Assembly: GCA_016617855.1 (NCBI GenBank) | Contig: JAECUM010009484.1 | Location: forward strand, 27,397 to 91,396 | Direction of reading: 5' to 3' | From: Megalonaias nervosa | Taxonomy: Eukaryota > Mollusca > Bivalvia > Unionida > Unionidae | DNA: 64,000 nt | In this document: positions 32,368 through 43,198 of the stretch, one piece after another | How positions within the stretch are numbered: position 1 is the stretch's first letter | Layout of the letters: each line of letters opens with the position of its first letter | Notes under the pieces: generated by a model | The model's database searches: none | Told to the model about the DNA's origin: nothing | The model's input: only the letters and a program-made list of their open reading frames with translations | Made by a program: the position numbers and the translations under genes

Positions 32368-33468
32368 TTATATTAAGTCGCGGTGTAAAGTTTCATACTC
32401 GTCAGATGTTAATAAATTTTCTGATCTTAGATAATCAAGTATATCAACAATTTCATTATCAATTTCAACACTAACATTACCAGCTTCTTTTGATGATATT
32501 AATAGCATTAATCTACCTATCATTTCAGTAGTTGATGTAAATATTTTTACACCTTCCCCAGTTTTTGATAATATAGATTTTTTATAATTTTTAACTCGAT
32601 TATCATCGACTATTTTAAATTTCCTATGAAAATTCCACCCTTTTCCATATTCTCTTTTTCTATAATCTTCCGCTGTCATTTTAAACGTCAAAGCAATAAT
32701 ATTATGTCTCATTCTATCATAAAGTGGTTTCATATCATCAATTTCTGTAACCTTATTTATTTCATCTTTAGCAACAATTCCGTCTCTTATTATTTCATCT
32801 AATTTATTGATTAATGTTTGATATCCTGCATCAGTCCACTTATATATATTATCAATATCTTTTATATTTTCTTTATTTTTAAATTCATCATACTCATCAT
32901 CAGTTATCTTATTATTTGCTTTATTTATATAAAAAAGTCTTTTCTCTCCAACTTCTAAAAACTTTACAGTAATATCACCGACTCTTTGTTGCTCTTTTTC
33001 AATATCTTCTATTTTTTCTGATATTTTTCCTAATATAGTATTAATTTCATGTAAAGTTAGTTCTGCTAATTTTCTTTCAAAATAAAACGGATTATTGATC
33101 AGCTGGTTTAGTTCAGCTTGTTTAGCAGCAGGATCATTAATATCTTTTACAAGTGCCTCAGCTAACTTTCTTTTTTCCTCATCAGATCTAGCAATAATTT
33201 TTACAGCAGCTGCTTCTTGTTGTTCTTTAACTAATCCGACCAAGCCTTTTTCTTGTAGTTTCTTAAGTTCTTCTTCTGATAGTGGTTTAGTTTCAGGTTG
33301 TTTCCCAAGAATTGCTTCAGTAACTGGTTTGAGAATTGTAGCTGTTGTTTCTTCAGCAGTTATTTGTCCACGTCGTGCTTGCTGTACTCGCTGCTTAAAT
33401 GCTGCTTGAGATTGAGCAAGTTTTTTCAGATCTTCTATATTTTTTCTATATTGCGCTCGTTTGTCCAT
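32368..33468 (-). CDS. Coiled-coil minor virion protein
   Basis: 366 residues, intact, rich in Glu, Lys and Gln with long predicted helices, including EELKKLQEKGLVGLVKE. The C-terminal block (GRLMLLISSKEAGN to the end) is matched by a block in the 46628-47619 gene of element B, and both lie between penton/core genes and the ATPase. This is the usual place of a structural scaffold or minor capsid protein in this virus group. Exact role unknown. TTTATAAAATT lies before the start (about 33485-33496). Confidence 0.7.
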   Translation of the reverse strand: MDKRAQYRKNIEDLKKLAQSQAAFKQRVQQARRGQITAEETTATILKPVTEAILGKQPETKPLSEEELKKLQEKGLVGLVKEQQEAAAVKIIARSDEEKRKLAEALVKDINDPAAKQAELNQLINNPFYFERKLAELTLHEINTILGKISEKIEDIEKEQQRVGDITVKFLEVGEKRLFYINKANNKITDDEYDEFKNKENIKDIDNIYKWTDAGYQTLINKLDEIIRDGIVAKDEINKVTEIDDMKPLYDRMRHNIIALTFKMTAEDYRKREYGKGWNFHRKFKIVDDNRVKNYKKSILSKTGEGVKIFTSTTEMIGRLMLLISSKEAGNVSVEIDNEIVDILDYLRSENLLTSDEYETLHRDLI

Positions 33469-33504
33469 AATTATTATATATAAATTTTATAAAATTGAAA
33501 CGCC

Positions 33505-34182
33505 TTACTGTAAATAAGTGTTAATACAACAGCGAAACATTTTAGTTGGATCATATGTAAGTTTATCAAATAAGAAGAAGTTATATTTATCTTTTGTAGC
33601 TTTATGATAAAGTTCAATAAATTTATCTTTTGTTATGTCACCACATTGTTCGTTCGCAATATTTCTGACGTCAACATTGTCCAATCCTGGAAATAATATA
33701 AAACAACCAGTATTTCGCCTAATAAATCTGTCAACGTTATAAAAACCTTGAGCTAAATAAATAGAATTACACTTTTTATTTCGCGACAGTGAAAAATATG
33801 ATCTTATTTTATTAATCTCCACATTATTTAGCGGAATATCGTCAAAAACTACTATCTTATGTTCAGATGCATCAAGTTGATTAACTGGAATAAGATCTTC
33901 TGGCTGTCTGATTATAAAAAAATCTTCACCAGCCTCAAGATCATCACGAAGTTTGTTATTATATTCGTTTAGTAGCTCGTACTTATCTTGCTGTGGATTA
34001 ATTGTATAAATATAAACTCGATCATAGTTAAAATTATCTCTGAGAAGTAAGTTCATAAGCAAATTTGTTTTTCCCGATCCAGTTCGCCCAACAATAAGAT
34101 AATGACAATCTGGAAGTTCATTATTATGTTTATGTTTCACCAACCGCTCGGTATCAAAGTTTAATATCGACGATTTTGCCAT
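33505..34182 (-). CDS. ATP: Genome packaging ATPase (A32/FtsK-HerA type)
   Basis: 225 residues, intact. Walker A VGRTGSGKTNLL is near residue 32; Walker B IVVFDDIP near residue 110; the sensor-like IYLAQGFYNV follows. This is the DNA-packaging motor ATPase shared by Polintons, adintoviruses and nucleocytoplasmic viruses. It lies last in the minus-strand block and diverges from the fibre gene with a short AT-rich spacer. Confidence 0.93.
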   Translation of the reverse strand: MAKSSILNFDTERLVKHKHNNELPDCHYLIVGRTGSGKTNLLMNLLLRDNFNYDRVYIYTINPQQDKYELLNEYNNKLRDDLEAGEDFFIIRQPEDLIPVNQLDASEHKIVVFDDIPLNNVEINKIRSYFSLSRNKKCNSIYLAQGFYNVDRFIRRNTGCFILFPGLDNVDVRNIANEQCGDITKDKFIELYHKATKDKYNFFLFDKLTYDPTKMFRCCINTYLQ

Positions 34183-34250
34183 TGTTATTATATAATTTTA
34201 TATAATATTAAACTAAATAATGTTAACAATTTTATGTAAGACAATAAATA
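34183..34250. promoter_or_regulatory. Divergent spacer ATPase / fibre with AATTTTATGTAA
   Basis: A 68-base AT-rich spacer. AATTTTATGTAA lies on the plus strand at 34228-34239, 11 bases before the fibre start. On the minus strand ATATTATATAA (about 34199-34209) precedes the ATPase start. The shared motif is seen before at least six other genes of this element. Confidence 0.5.
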
Positions 34251-35370
34251 ATGAGCTATTATGCAAAATTTGGAACATTAAGAGGAGATTTATTGACTGA
34301 AGGTTATCAAGGTGATTTATCAAAGTACGCAACTCTTGATCAGCTAAGAAATGAAATTGATAATTTATTAAATCTCACAAGTGTAGATCCAAATGAAGTT
34401 GTTATTTTCCAGGATAAACAAGGACGATTAAAGACGAGTAATATACAACTACCAGATGTACTTATACGAATTCCTGCTGCGGTTGTTAATAATATTGTTA
34501 CTTTTACAAATCAAGGTAAGATACAAGATTCTGGTAACTCGATTAATGATTATGTCAAAAAAGCTGGTGATTCATTTACTGGTAGCATTATTATGAACCA
34601 AAATAAAATTATAGATCTTGGAAACCCAGCCGCAGATACGGACGCCGCAACAAAGAAATATGTCGACGATCAAGAATCTAAGTACGTATTGGTCAACGGT
34701 GGCATAATGCGTGCATTTCTCAACATGAATAATAATGGCATTACTAATCTCAGAAGACCAGAGACGGATTTTGATGCAGTTAATAAAAAATACGTCGATG
34801 ATAAGGAAGTTCTAATCAGTAATGAAATAACAGCACTCAAAAATGAATTTCTTAACCACGTGAACATGTTTTTAAGTTTTCGTAGAAACATAAACACACT
34901 TAAAAATGAATTTTTTGGAAGCCCATCAAATGCTGATATAAAACTTGTTGATATTAATAAAAAATTAATTGATATAGAAGCAAAACTTAATAATATATAT
35001 ACAGAAAAATAGAGTTTAGAAAATGATATTAGTGAAATTAATAAGAAAATAAATCAATATACAACCCCCCCCCCCCCACAGTTCGATTGAAAATATTGTA
35101 TACACAGTAGCATCAGGATCATCAATGTGGACATCACAAAATAAAACTATCAAATATACCGCAGAAGTCACTGGTATTTACAGGCTATCCGTATTTAGTG
35201 ATGAAAGATTTGTTATAATTAACAGATATATATTTCGTAATTCAACTGATTCTCTCTCTGGAGTTATATCTATATTGCTAAGTAAAAATATTGAAGAAAC
35301 ATTTATACTGAGATTAGATGATCAAACATTAACCTCAGTGCCTTATTGGTGGCACATCTGGAATTTATAG
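34251..35370 (+). pseudogene. Phage-like trimeric fibre protein, broken before the head
   Basis: The 253-residue stalk frame contains two copies of a motif known from phage tail fibres: NKIIDLGNPAADTDAATKKYVDD and the parallel LNMNNNGITNL with DAVNKKYVDD (shortened here). The frame ends in TAG at 35010. Sequence then resumes through a C13 run (35065-35077) into a head domain (ASGSSMWTSQNKT, ending at 35370). Both the TAG and a one-base shift at the C run separate them. The head motif is repeated in element B at 60311-60640. Fibres bind the host cell; here that is inference. Confidence 0.78.
35065..35077. repeat. C13 homopolymer within the fibre gene
   Basis: Thirteen consecutive C residues lie between stalk and head. 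Runs this long slip during replication and sequencing, so the reading frame of the head could vary. Confidence 0.85.
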
Positions 35371-35437
35371 ATAAAACATAGTAATTAATTACTTAATCAA
35401 ACCAGAACCAACATTTTTTATAAATTAATATTATATA

Positions 35438-35928
35438 ATGAAAAAATATATATTTGATTTCAATCACATTTCAAAAGAAATTCCAAAACAAGATGTGGAT
35501 GCTCTAATGCAATATTACAAATTTTATCATAAAAAACTTTGGTGTGTGAAAAAATGTTACAAATATTATACCAAAATACTTCGAGTAATATCATATTACC
35601 GTTGTTATTGACCGGATCTGGTATAATTTCAAGTGGTGCATCATTAAACCTATTTTTGCTAATATTATCAGGCATTGGTGTTTCTCTTGAAACTGCATGT
35701 AAAAAGATAGAACCTAAACTCACGATTAAAAAAAATAGTTGTCGAACGGCTAGTATCACCTATAAAAAATTACTTGATCAGATACGATCTTACTTGCGGG
35801 GTATAAAATATGATATGAACGATTTAATACGCGAGTTTCGTACTATTGACAGTATGTTAACAGATATTCTACCAATGAGGGTTAATAAGTATGAAAAAGA
35901 TTATCAAAACAAGTATGATATAACATAA
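35438..35928 (+). pseudogene. Two-membrane-segment protein, frameshifted
   Basis: The ATG at 35438 begins a frame with KKLWCVKKCYKYYTKILRV that stops near 35612. The next frame (35539-35928) continues with two hydrophobic segments (NIILPLLLTGSGIISSG and LFLLILSGIGVSL) and a charged coiled C-terminus. The shift lies near 35600. In element B the gene beside the fibre has the same layout: N-terminal helix, two membrane segments, coiled tail. A fibre-associated membrane or vertex protein is possible; function unknown. Confidence 0.6.
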
Positions 35929-35962
35929 AATATTATCTAAACAATAAAATAATATCACTTAC

Positions 35963-36016
35963 CTTTCTCGCTTTGTGAATATCCACCCAAACGTTCAAGT
36001 ATAATAATTTCCGCAT
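35963..36016 (-). CDS. Possible spliced leader exon in right repeat
   Basis: An ATG at 36016, directly after the DPE, opens 18 codons that end exactly at a consensus splice donor AAAG|GTAAGT (exon end 35963), so the exon is in phase 0. In the left repeat the same ATG is followed by an in-frame TGA caused by a 10-base insertion. No acceptor has been identified, so coding use is a hypothesis. Confidence 0.35.
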
Positions 36017-36077
36017 GATCTTTCGTACTGGTCAAACTCCTGCAGACTGATTTATAAAGCACGTTTTGCCTTTTATA
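36017..36077 (-). promoter_or_regulatory. Inward core promoter in right repeat: TATA, Inr, DPE
   Basis: On the minus strand TATAAAAGG is at 36077-36069, TCAGTCT at 36050-36044 (A at 36048) and AGATC at 36021-36017. The spacings are identical to the left repeat: TATA 29 before the start and DPE at +28. Transcription would run into the element. Confidence 0.75.
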
Positions 36078-36460
36078 TACTGCACTCAGTCTAGTTCGAG
36101 AACATTCTACGCATGCGCATTACGTTCTGAAAAATTACATATAATCAAGCGATGTCTGTGACTCATGCAATAGTTATGCTTGATATGTTACCTGTGTACC
36201 TGACTTCCTTATTAGGTAAACAAGTGGCTATATCTTCTACTGTTATGCTTGATAAGTTACCTGTGTACCCGACTTCCTTATTAGGTAAACAAGTGCTATA
36301 TATATACCTTATTAGGTAACGTAGTTAAAGTTTATGTGTAGGGGGGGGGTAGTAAAGGGGTGGGAGTAAGAGGGTAGTAGTAAAGGAAGAGCCGATTCGG
36401 GGGGGAGGGGGAGGGGGGATTGGATGCGTTGGGCTAGAATCGGCCTTTTCCTTTACTACT

Positions 36461-38741
36461 ATGTATCGGTGTTAAAACAATCATATCTGAACAGTTGTTC
36501 AGGAATAATTTAATAACACGAGTTGTTTTACCTGAACCACCACATCCATTGAGATAGACGGTTTTATGTCTGGCCACAGGATCATATACAGATGGTGCTG
36601 ATGATTTTGATATTTGATTATTATTCTTGTGATAAATATTCTTGATTTCAAAGTCGGCAGATTCAGAATACATGAATATATTTTCTCGTTTTATTCTCCA
36701 TTCGCCCCATGATGCATAATTGTCAATATGTAATTGTTTTAACAAATGTGTAAATTTTTTGTTTATATAAAATGAATCCGTGGCAACCCTAACCGCGGTA
36801 TCAGAAAATCTGTTTATCATTGATAATAGAATTATCGAAACATATACTAACATCGATGATCTTAAATGAGTAAACTGCGGTGACTCACCATCACTATAAC
36901 TCACAACTGAACCTAATTTAGTTCCGTCTGATCAATAAGCATTACTCCGGTTTATAAATGTATTTCTCTTCGTTGCATCAACGATTATAAAATCTGGTTC
37001 AGCATCGTCCATAATTAATCTTGTACAATGTCGTTTATGATCACATGAACTACCCTGACTAAACTTACCGATTATTTTTCTGCCGAGATCCTTTGCAAGT
37101 TTCTCATTATTTTCTTTGTTGTATTTAGATACATTATTAATAAGTTCAGTAATCTTATCCTCGTCGAGATTAGGAAATTCTTTCCTGATATCTTTTTCTG
37201 CATCAAACTTGTCTGGCTCTGGCAACCAAACTTGTTTCTGCGGACGATATGATATAATTGTTTCATTTACTTTCAATGATATCAATATTGCTACATCAAG
37301 CATGTACCGTAATAACACTATTGGAGCCCAACATTTTTCTGAAAAATGTCTTCCAAACTACGCATAAACAATTGGCTGAATATTCAGTGCAAACTCGAAT
37401 GACTCTATACAGGCGAATCCAGTTAAATCAAAATCTGGTAAGGGTCCGTTTATCGCAACTCTGGTCATCTCGTGTATTGGATTTCCAAATCTCTTAAGGT
37501 ATTTAGAATACTCTCCGTATCCAAGAAAACTTCCAGGATAACATGCTACCATATCAACAGAGATAACATCGTTGTGATCGTATTTGGTATTCCATAATCC
37601 ACCGTGTCCGTATTCGATACAACTACATTGAACATCTTCAAGAAATTCCGATCTTGTCTGCGACCATGAATTTTTCTCCCGAGCAAAGTGGGCAGCGACT
37701 GATGGAACGGTAAAACAATCACTCAGTAATTGTTCAGCATCATTAGTATATTTCAGCGCAAGATTTTTCATTTCTTCGTGGAGGGATTCTTTACGATAAA
37801 TTTCTTCCGCTAGGCCGTACAAACTGATCATAATCTTTATTATCAGAACTTAGAAACAGCCACTCGGATACAGGGTCACTCTTACTAATATTTCTGATAA
37901 AATCAAACATATCACCATATAATTTAATTGTTTTGTCTCGTGGAAGTATTGTTACTGCCACAGTCCATGCATGTGCGTTATGATCAGTGATCGTTATCGG
38001 GGCTCCTCTTGATTCATATTTCGATTTATATAAAATCTCTCCGGTTAGTGTTTTGACCGTCATTGGGAATTTTAATTTTTTTCCTAGTTCAGCAACATCT
38101 TTAATAGATGCTCCGGTATCTTTAATTGCTTCTGCCCACGAATTTATTTTTTACCTCGTAAATCAGTTTAACCTTTTCCACGCATCGCGTTTGTGAAGTG
38201 TTCTGTAACCCGTTCAGCTACACAATTTATCCTTGATGAAGTTAACGATGACAATTTCATCGGTTTGAAATCATTGACGTTGGGTTTATCATTCATCGGA
38301 TACAACGCATGAACAACTGCAGTCATAGGATACGCTCGTTCATATAATGGTTTGTCAATACCAGTCAACGCTCCTGGTTTGGAATTTTTATTTAGCGTGA
38401 CAATGTGTCAGGCGGAAAGGGTCACGTTTGTCACGGATAATCCAAGTGTCGTCGTCTGTCTCTACAATAAATTTTATTGGAATAAAATACCTTTGATTTC
38501 CTTGATGAATATCAAAGTAGTTAATAATTGTCGCTGCCCGTTTGTCATTCATTGTAGCATCGGCGACACTTTTGGTGTTGCGCACCATCGTCACGAAATT
38601 CCTTCTTGGCTTCACGGATACGACTGGTTATATCCCTATTTGTTAAAGCCAGATCTTGCATCGAAAAACTGAATTAGGTTTAGTTATTTTATCAAGATCA
38701 AATCTGGCTTTAGAGGGTTTGATTGCAGATAATTTCTCCAT
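36461..38741 (-). pseudogene. Element B replicase, copy B1: polymerase B and start of helicase
   Basis: Broken frames (36434-38615) run parallel to 52876-55169 in copy B2. Recognisable: motif A SVDMVACYPGSFLGYG (37358-37831), motif B GRKIIGKFSQG (36932-37318), motif C RVATDSFYI and Walker A GCGGSGKTT (36434-36904). The match ends two residues after VLTP at base 36461, where element A's terminal repeat starts. Breaks fall near 36905-36930, 37330-37357, 37800, 38065-38165 and 38370. The N-terminus starts at ATG 38741. Confidence 0.88.
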
Positions 38742-38776
38742 ATTATAATTAATACAAATATATCTTTACATTGAAG

Positions 38777-39095
<319 letters not shown>

Positions 39096-39204
39096 TATGA
39101 TGAAAAAAAAACACCGATGGAGTCGAATCCTTAATAAAAACCGTAGAAGATTATCTAGCCAGATTTTCAAAATAATCATTTAGACAAATAACATTATTAT
39201 ATAA

Positions 39205-39545
39205 ATGGAACAAAATGAATTTGTGAAACATCCCATCATCAAGGATTATGAAGCATCTCGTAATGGTGTAATCATGAACTGCGGATTAAAAAGACCAGTC
39301 GGTACTGCTCATAATGGTTATCTTAGATTTACTGTTAGAAAAATGGTATCTTTGCCATAGATTCGCGTACGAATGTTTTCATGAAGTAATGGAAGACGGA
39401 CTTGTAATCGATCATATTGATCGGGATCCGAAAAATAACTACTTAATTAATATACAGGCTATAACATAGAGTCAGAATTCTGTACGAGGGGGTACTGGTA
39501 AGCACAAAATGGTTGAAAGGATTCCGCAAATATTCAAAACATCAG
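39205..39545 (+). pseudogene. NUMOD/HNH endonuclease, copy B1
   Basis: ATG at 39205 opens a frame with KDYEASRNGVIMNC (NUMOD4-like). It stops at 39360 after a shift; the HNH core VIDHIDRDPKNN and a nonsense codon follow in another frame. The C-terminal DNA-binding part is missing. Compare 55612-56115. Confidence 0.75.
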
Positions 39546-39584
39546 ATAGAAGTATCATTTACTCAATCTGATATCTCTATCATC

Positions 39585-40200
39585 GATAACGGATCGCGCA
39601 ATATTATTATTATTATATGAAAATAGCGCAATCCGTTATCAAATTGAGGCAAATGATGGAAGTATTATTTATACATTCTGATATCGCTATCATCAAATTT
39701 ACGCAAATGTTAGAAGTCTGGGTTATCTCTACACACATAAGAGAGATAACTCTGTCTTCGTTGGTAGAGTAATTAAGCAGTTGTCTCCCTTGACACCAGT
39801 CCGTCGCATGGGTGGATAAAATTTTTTTTTTTTTGCTGAAAAATTAATTAAATAAATATTTATATACAAAATATCACAATGAAGACTTTGATACTGACCA
39901 ATGATGATCTTAACTCAAAGAAATTTCAGATTAGTGATGTTCCACCACCATACTGTAATTCACAATCGAAACAATGAAGAATGTATCAATAGAAGTATTA
40001 TTTGTTCATTCTGAGACATCTATGTTCGATGACGGATCTATACATTTATCAATATTATTATATGATATAGCGCGATCCGTCATCAAATTGAGGCAAATTA
40101 TAGAAGTATTATTTGTTCATTCTGAGGTTTCTCTATCATCGATAACGGATCGACACATAAACATCTCTTATTATATGGAAATGATGCGATCCGTTCTAAA
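39585..40200. repeat. Hairpin repeat cluster (three palindromes)
   Basis: Three units carry inverted arms around the sequence AACGGATCG: 39585-39640, 40029-40084 and 40141-40197. The arms (GATAACGGATCGCGC with its complement) enclose 20-35 AT-rich bases. Each is preceded by a block GAAGTATTATTTGTTCATTCTGA or close relative, with a partial copy without palindrome near 39661-39715. The 39974-40285 frame is made by these repeats. Confidence 0.75.
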
Positions 40201-40285
40201 ATTAAGGCAAATGATGGAAGGGCGGATGCGGGCAGTTGATGACGAGATATATACTTGTGTACGGGTGATTATAAAAAAATCGTAA

Positions 40286-40702
40286 AAAAATTTAATTCCA
40301 GGTGTAACTCGCCTGGCACCCCTGAACCTCAAAGCGCCCAGGGTTCACTTAGGTTTTTTTTTTTTTTTCATTACCCCTATCGCGCTTAACGATTCAATAA
40401 TTGCAATGAGAAAGAAAAATATAACAATAATCCGAAAGATATATATCGGACGTCATTCAACTCGCTCGTGAGGTACTCCTCTTTTGCTATTTTTATTTAT
40501 TATTCTGATTCTGATTATAATATTTATTTTTATTATCATATTTATGCAGAATCAAATTTATTCAGATATATTTTTATTATGATATTTATGCAGAATCAAA
40601 TTTATTCAGATATATTCTGATTATAATATTTATTCAGATTATAATATTTATTTTTATTATTATTCAGAAATATTTTTAATTTAAACATATATTCATTATA
40701 TA
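40286..40702. other. Non-coding stretch with AT-rich direct repeats
   Basis: A GC-richer block (40300-40360) is followed by a T run and by imperfect repeats of ATTCAGATTATAATATTTATT type at 40495-40690. No gene is seen. Confidence 0.5.
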
Positions 40703-41218
40703 ATGAATTATGAAAATATTAATGTTATTATTTCTGCAATTGAGAAATTACAACATGACGGTATAAAACTTACTGATGAGCTTGATCCTCAAAACATAAT
40801 TTGTGATTTTGAATCATTACAACAACGAAAATTTGAAAATAGATATACATTACCATCTGATTACAGATTTATGAAATTAATTCATCGATCAATGATAAAA
40901 TAATTGGCAAAAGTCGATGACACGCAGGTTAAAGAATTTATTTCACTTGCAAACGCAATCGAAAAAATTAGAACAGAATTATCTCACGAATACGAAACAA
41001 AAAAGCTTGTGAATAGTCGTGTAAGGCAGTTGAGAAAGGTTATGTAAGAGCGTCAAACGATCCATTGTACCAGTGAAAGTGAAAGTAGTAACAGTGAAAG
41101 TAATGGACCAGTGACTGTGATAATGGCTAAACGAAATCCTTGGCTCGTTGACAAAATCAAGGGGGAATTATTCATTTCTGATTATAGTGTAAATATTCGA
41201 CATTTTTATTCGGTCTGA
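40703..41218 (+). pseudogene. Small unknown gene, copy B1, inverted relative to B2
   Basis: The ATG-initiated frame contains LQQRKFENRYTLPSDYRF, which is matched by 56192-56614 on the opposite strand. The frame is interrupted by TAA at 40901 and again at 41045, then continues with a Ser/Glu stretch (TSESESSNSES) and NPWL as in B2. So it is one gene with two nonsense codons and inverted orientation. The protein is helical and charged, with no known domain. Confidence 0.65.
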
Positions 41219-41470
41219 TTTCTTGTTTTTTCAGGGTCAAATGCTGAGGACGTTAACGGGAATTTATCATTAGAAAATCAAAAAATCAATTTTTTTCTGG
41301 CTTTTGCCGGGTTTTTGTCAGTTTTTTGTTGGTGCTTGGCTAATTTTTCTTCATTTCTTCGTGATTTTACAATAAGATTCAGGCAAAAAAATCTATTTCT
41401 CGATTTTCTAATGTTAAATTCCGGTTAACGACATCGGGGTTTGACCCTCAAAAAACAAGAAATCGGACCA
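41211..41470. repeat. Fold-back repeat
   Basis: The left arm (41211-41300, GATTTCTTGTTTTTTCAGGGTCAA) is mirrored at 41382-41470 (TTGACCCTCAAAAAACAAGAAATC). Further matching blocks are CGTTAACGGGAATTTA and ATTAGAAAATC. The length of about 260 bases and both arms without coding suggest a MITE-like insertion. Copy B2 has none here. Confidence 0.7.
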
Positions 41471-41659
41471 ATGTTTTTGTCATTTTTTGCTTAAAAACAG
41501 GTAACATCTGGCAAAAAACAGGCAAAACAATGAACAATTTGACCAAAAATCAACTAAAAAACAGCATTTGCTGCAGAATTTTTCAGATTTATAATAATTT
41601 TAAAATATTCAGATTTATTTTTATTCCCGATTATACCAGGGAATATTTACACAGACGTT

Positions 41660-43095
41660 CTACGATTTCACATACAGATTTATATTTAATGATTCATTCT
41701 GCAAATCCAACAAATGTTCAATCTGGTCAGTAAGTTTAAAATGTATTCTTGATAATAGCGGATTATGACATTTCAGATAAACGGGATTAATTAGTTCTCA
41801 TATAATTAAATGCCCAGGGGGAACTTGAGGGGTAAATGTGTATAAGATATATCCCTGCTGGGCTTGATTGGATTTTTCAAGGTCTACTTGATAACTTCCA
41901 TCAATTACGTCACATACAAGGTTGACTGCGATCGTTGATGTGATATTTACAATACCAGGTGAGATATGGCGGCCTTCACCGTATGGATTATTACTATGTT
42001 TGAGAATACCTGGTGGTGGGTTTATTTTTCTCCATGATTCAAGAATTCGTGGAAAATATTCATCGATGATATCGTTGACGCTGACAAGATTTCCGTAAAA
42101 TTTAAATTTTGGTAAATCAACCTCAGATACTGCCATTGCCTTTAAAAACTCTTGTTTAGTTGAGCGTTCGGTTAAATCAATAACAGACTGTACTATTTAA
42201 TGGTTTGTAGATTTAAGATCATCATCGATTTTATTTATATACGCTATCTGTGAAATAATTTCCTCACGAGATTTTTCATTGGGGTATTCTATTACATATT
42301 TAGTAAATTTCTTGCGTAGTTCACTTATACTCGCATCATACTCAGTGATGATCTTATTAAAGAACTCCTTGATTTCATTTAATCTAAAATAGGGAATATA
42401 ATAAGTAGCAGATGGACATTCAAAATCCCAACCTATATTTATATCCCCATCGGCGTAAAATGAAAACTGTGGTTTCGGCATCGGACTTTCTTTTACAAAA
42501 AACCACATTATACGGTCGCCATACTCCATATATTTTTCTCCAAAATACTCCTTATTATCTGAAGTGTAATCACCGCGTTGAGGTTCTGGTGGACCTTGAT
42601 AAACCGGCGGAACATCAGGCCATCCTAGGACAGATCCTATCGATGATTGATATATGTCTACGGAGTTATCCGGAGAATTTATTTCTATCGCGGCTGCTGA
42701 TGTTGGTTCGTGAACAACTATAGATATTTTGGATTCTTTTCCTGTGATAGATTTTATTCTGCGTTGGAATTCATCGTTGATCTGTTCTATTTGATAACTG
42801 CCTGTAGGTATACTTACAACCTGCCAATCTGGGGTTCCGTCGTCGCGGTTTTTATTTGCAAATACTAACGAGTTGTTTGAATGTAACCCACCAAATGATT
42901 TTGATCTAATATTTGGCCAATTATAATAAACTCGTAATTGTGCTAGTGCTATTTCTTTCGCTGGAATTGCAGTTGGAAAGTTAACGATAAATTCAGGATT
43001 GGTTGAACACGCTGATATCATCGTGGTTTTAACGGTGCTGTATTAGCGACGATCTGTTGTAGTATTTCGTGCGATCTTTGATCGAACGTTGACAT
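41660..43095 (-). pseudogene. Penton-like protein of element B, copy B1
   Basis: Starting at ATG 43095, the order is QQIVANTAPLK, NPEFIVNFP, RVYYNWPNIRS, IPTGSYQIEQIND, SVLGWPDVPPVY, a 200-residue insertion, GRHISPGIVNITST, FTPQVPPGHL and a C-terminal strand block to the stop at 41660. Three lesions are visible: a one-base shift near 43022, and in-frame stops at 42197 (TAA) and 41798 (TGA). The copy at 58243-59722 has a different lesion, so the ancestral gene was a single frame. Confidence 0.85.
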
Positions 43096-43198
43096 TTTTA
43101 TTATTTTGAATTACTAATTGATAAAATTTGCTAAATTTAACACATTAAAAATAAATTTTCATATAACACTTTATTTTTTTTTAATAAAACAGAATAAT

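Larger units (their letters stand above)
20514..36460. mobile_element. Element A: Polinton/Maverick (adintovirus-like) provirus
   Basis: Terminal inverted repeats of about 0.5 kb begin AGTAGTAAAGGAAAAGG at 20514 and end with its reverse complement at 36460. Between them lie the diagnostic genes: protein-primed type polymerase B, retroviral-type integrase, adenain-like protease, packaging ATPase, major and minor capsid proteins. Length (15.9 kb) fits the family. Most genes are on the minus strand; HNH, the 26220 gene, fibre and the two-membrane-segment gene are on the plus strand. Flanking six bases differ (CGATAC left, ATGTAT right), so no target duplication is seen. Confidence 0.93.
35949..36460 (-). 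repeat. Right terminal inverted repeat of element A
   Basis: Reverse complement of 20514-21050. It has a duplicated TTACCTAATAAGGAAGTC unit (about 70 bases) that the left copy has once, and shorter C/G tracts. Confidence 0.93.

Noticed and set aside
39974..40285. 103-residue gene with internal repeats
   Set aside because: Made by the hairpin repeats; no second copy in B2.
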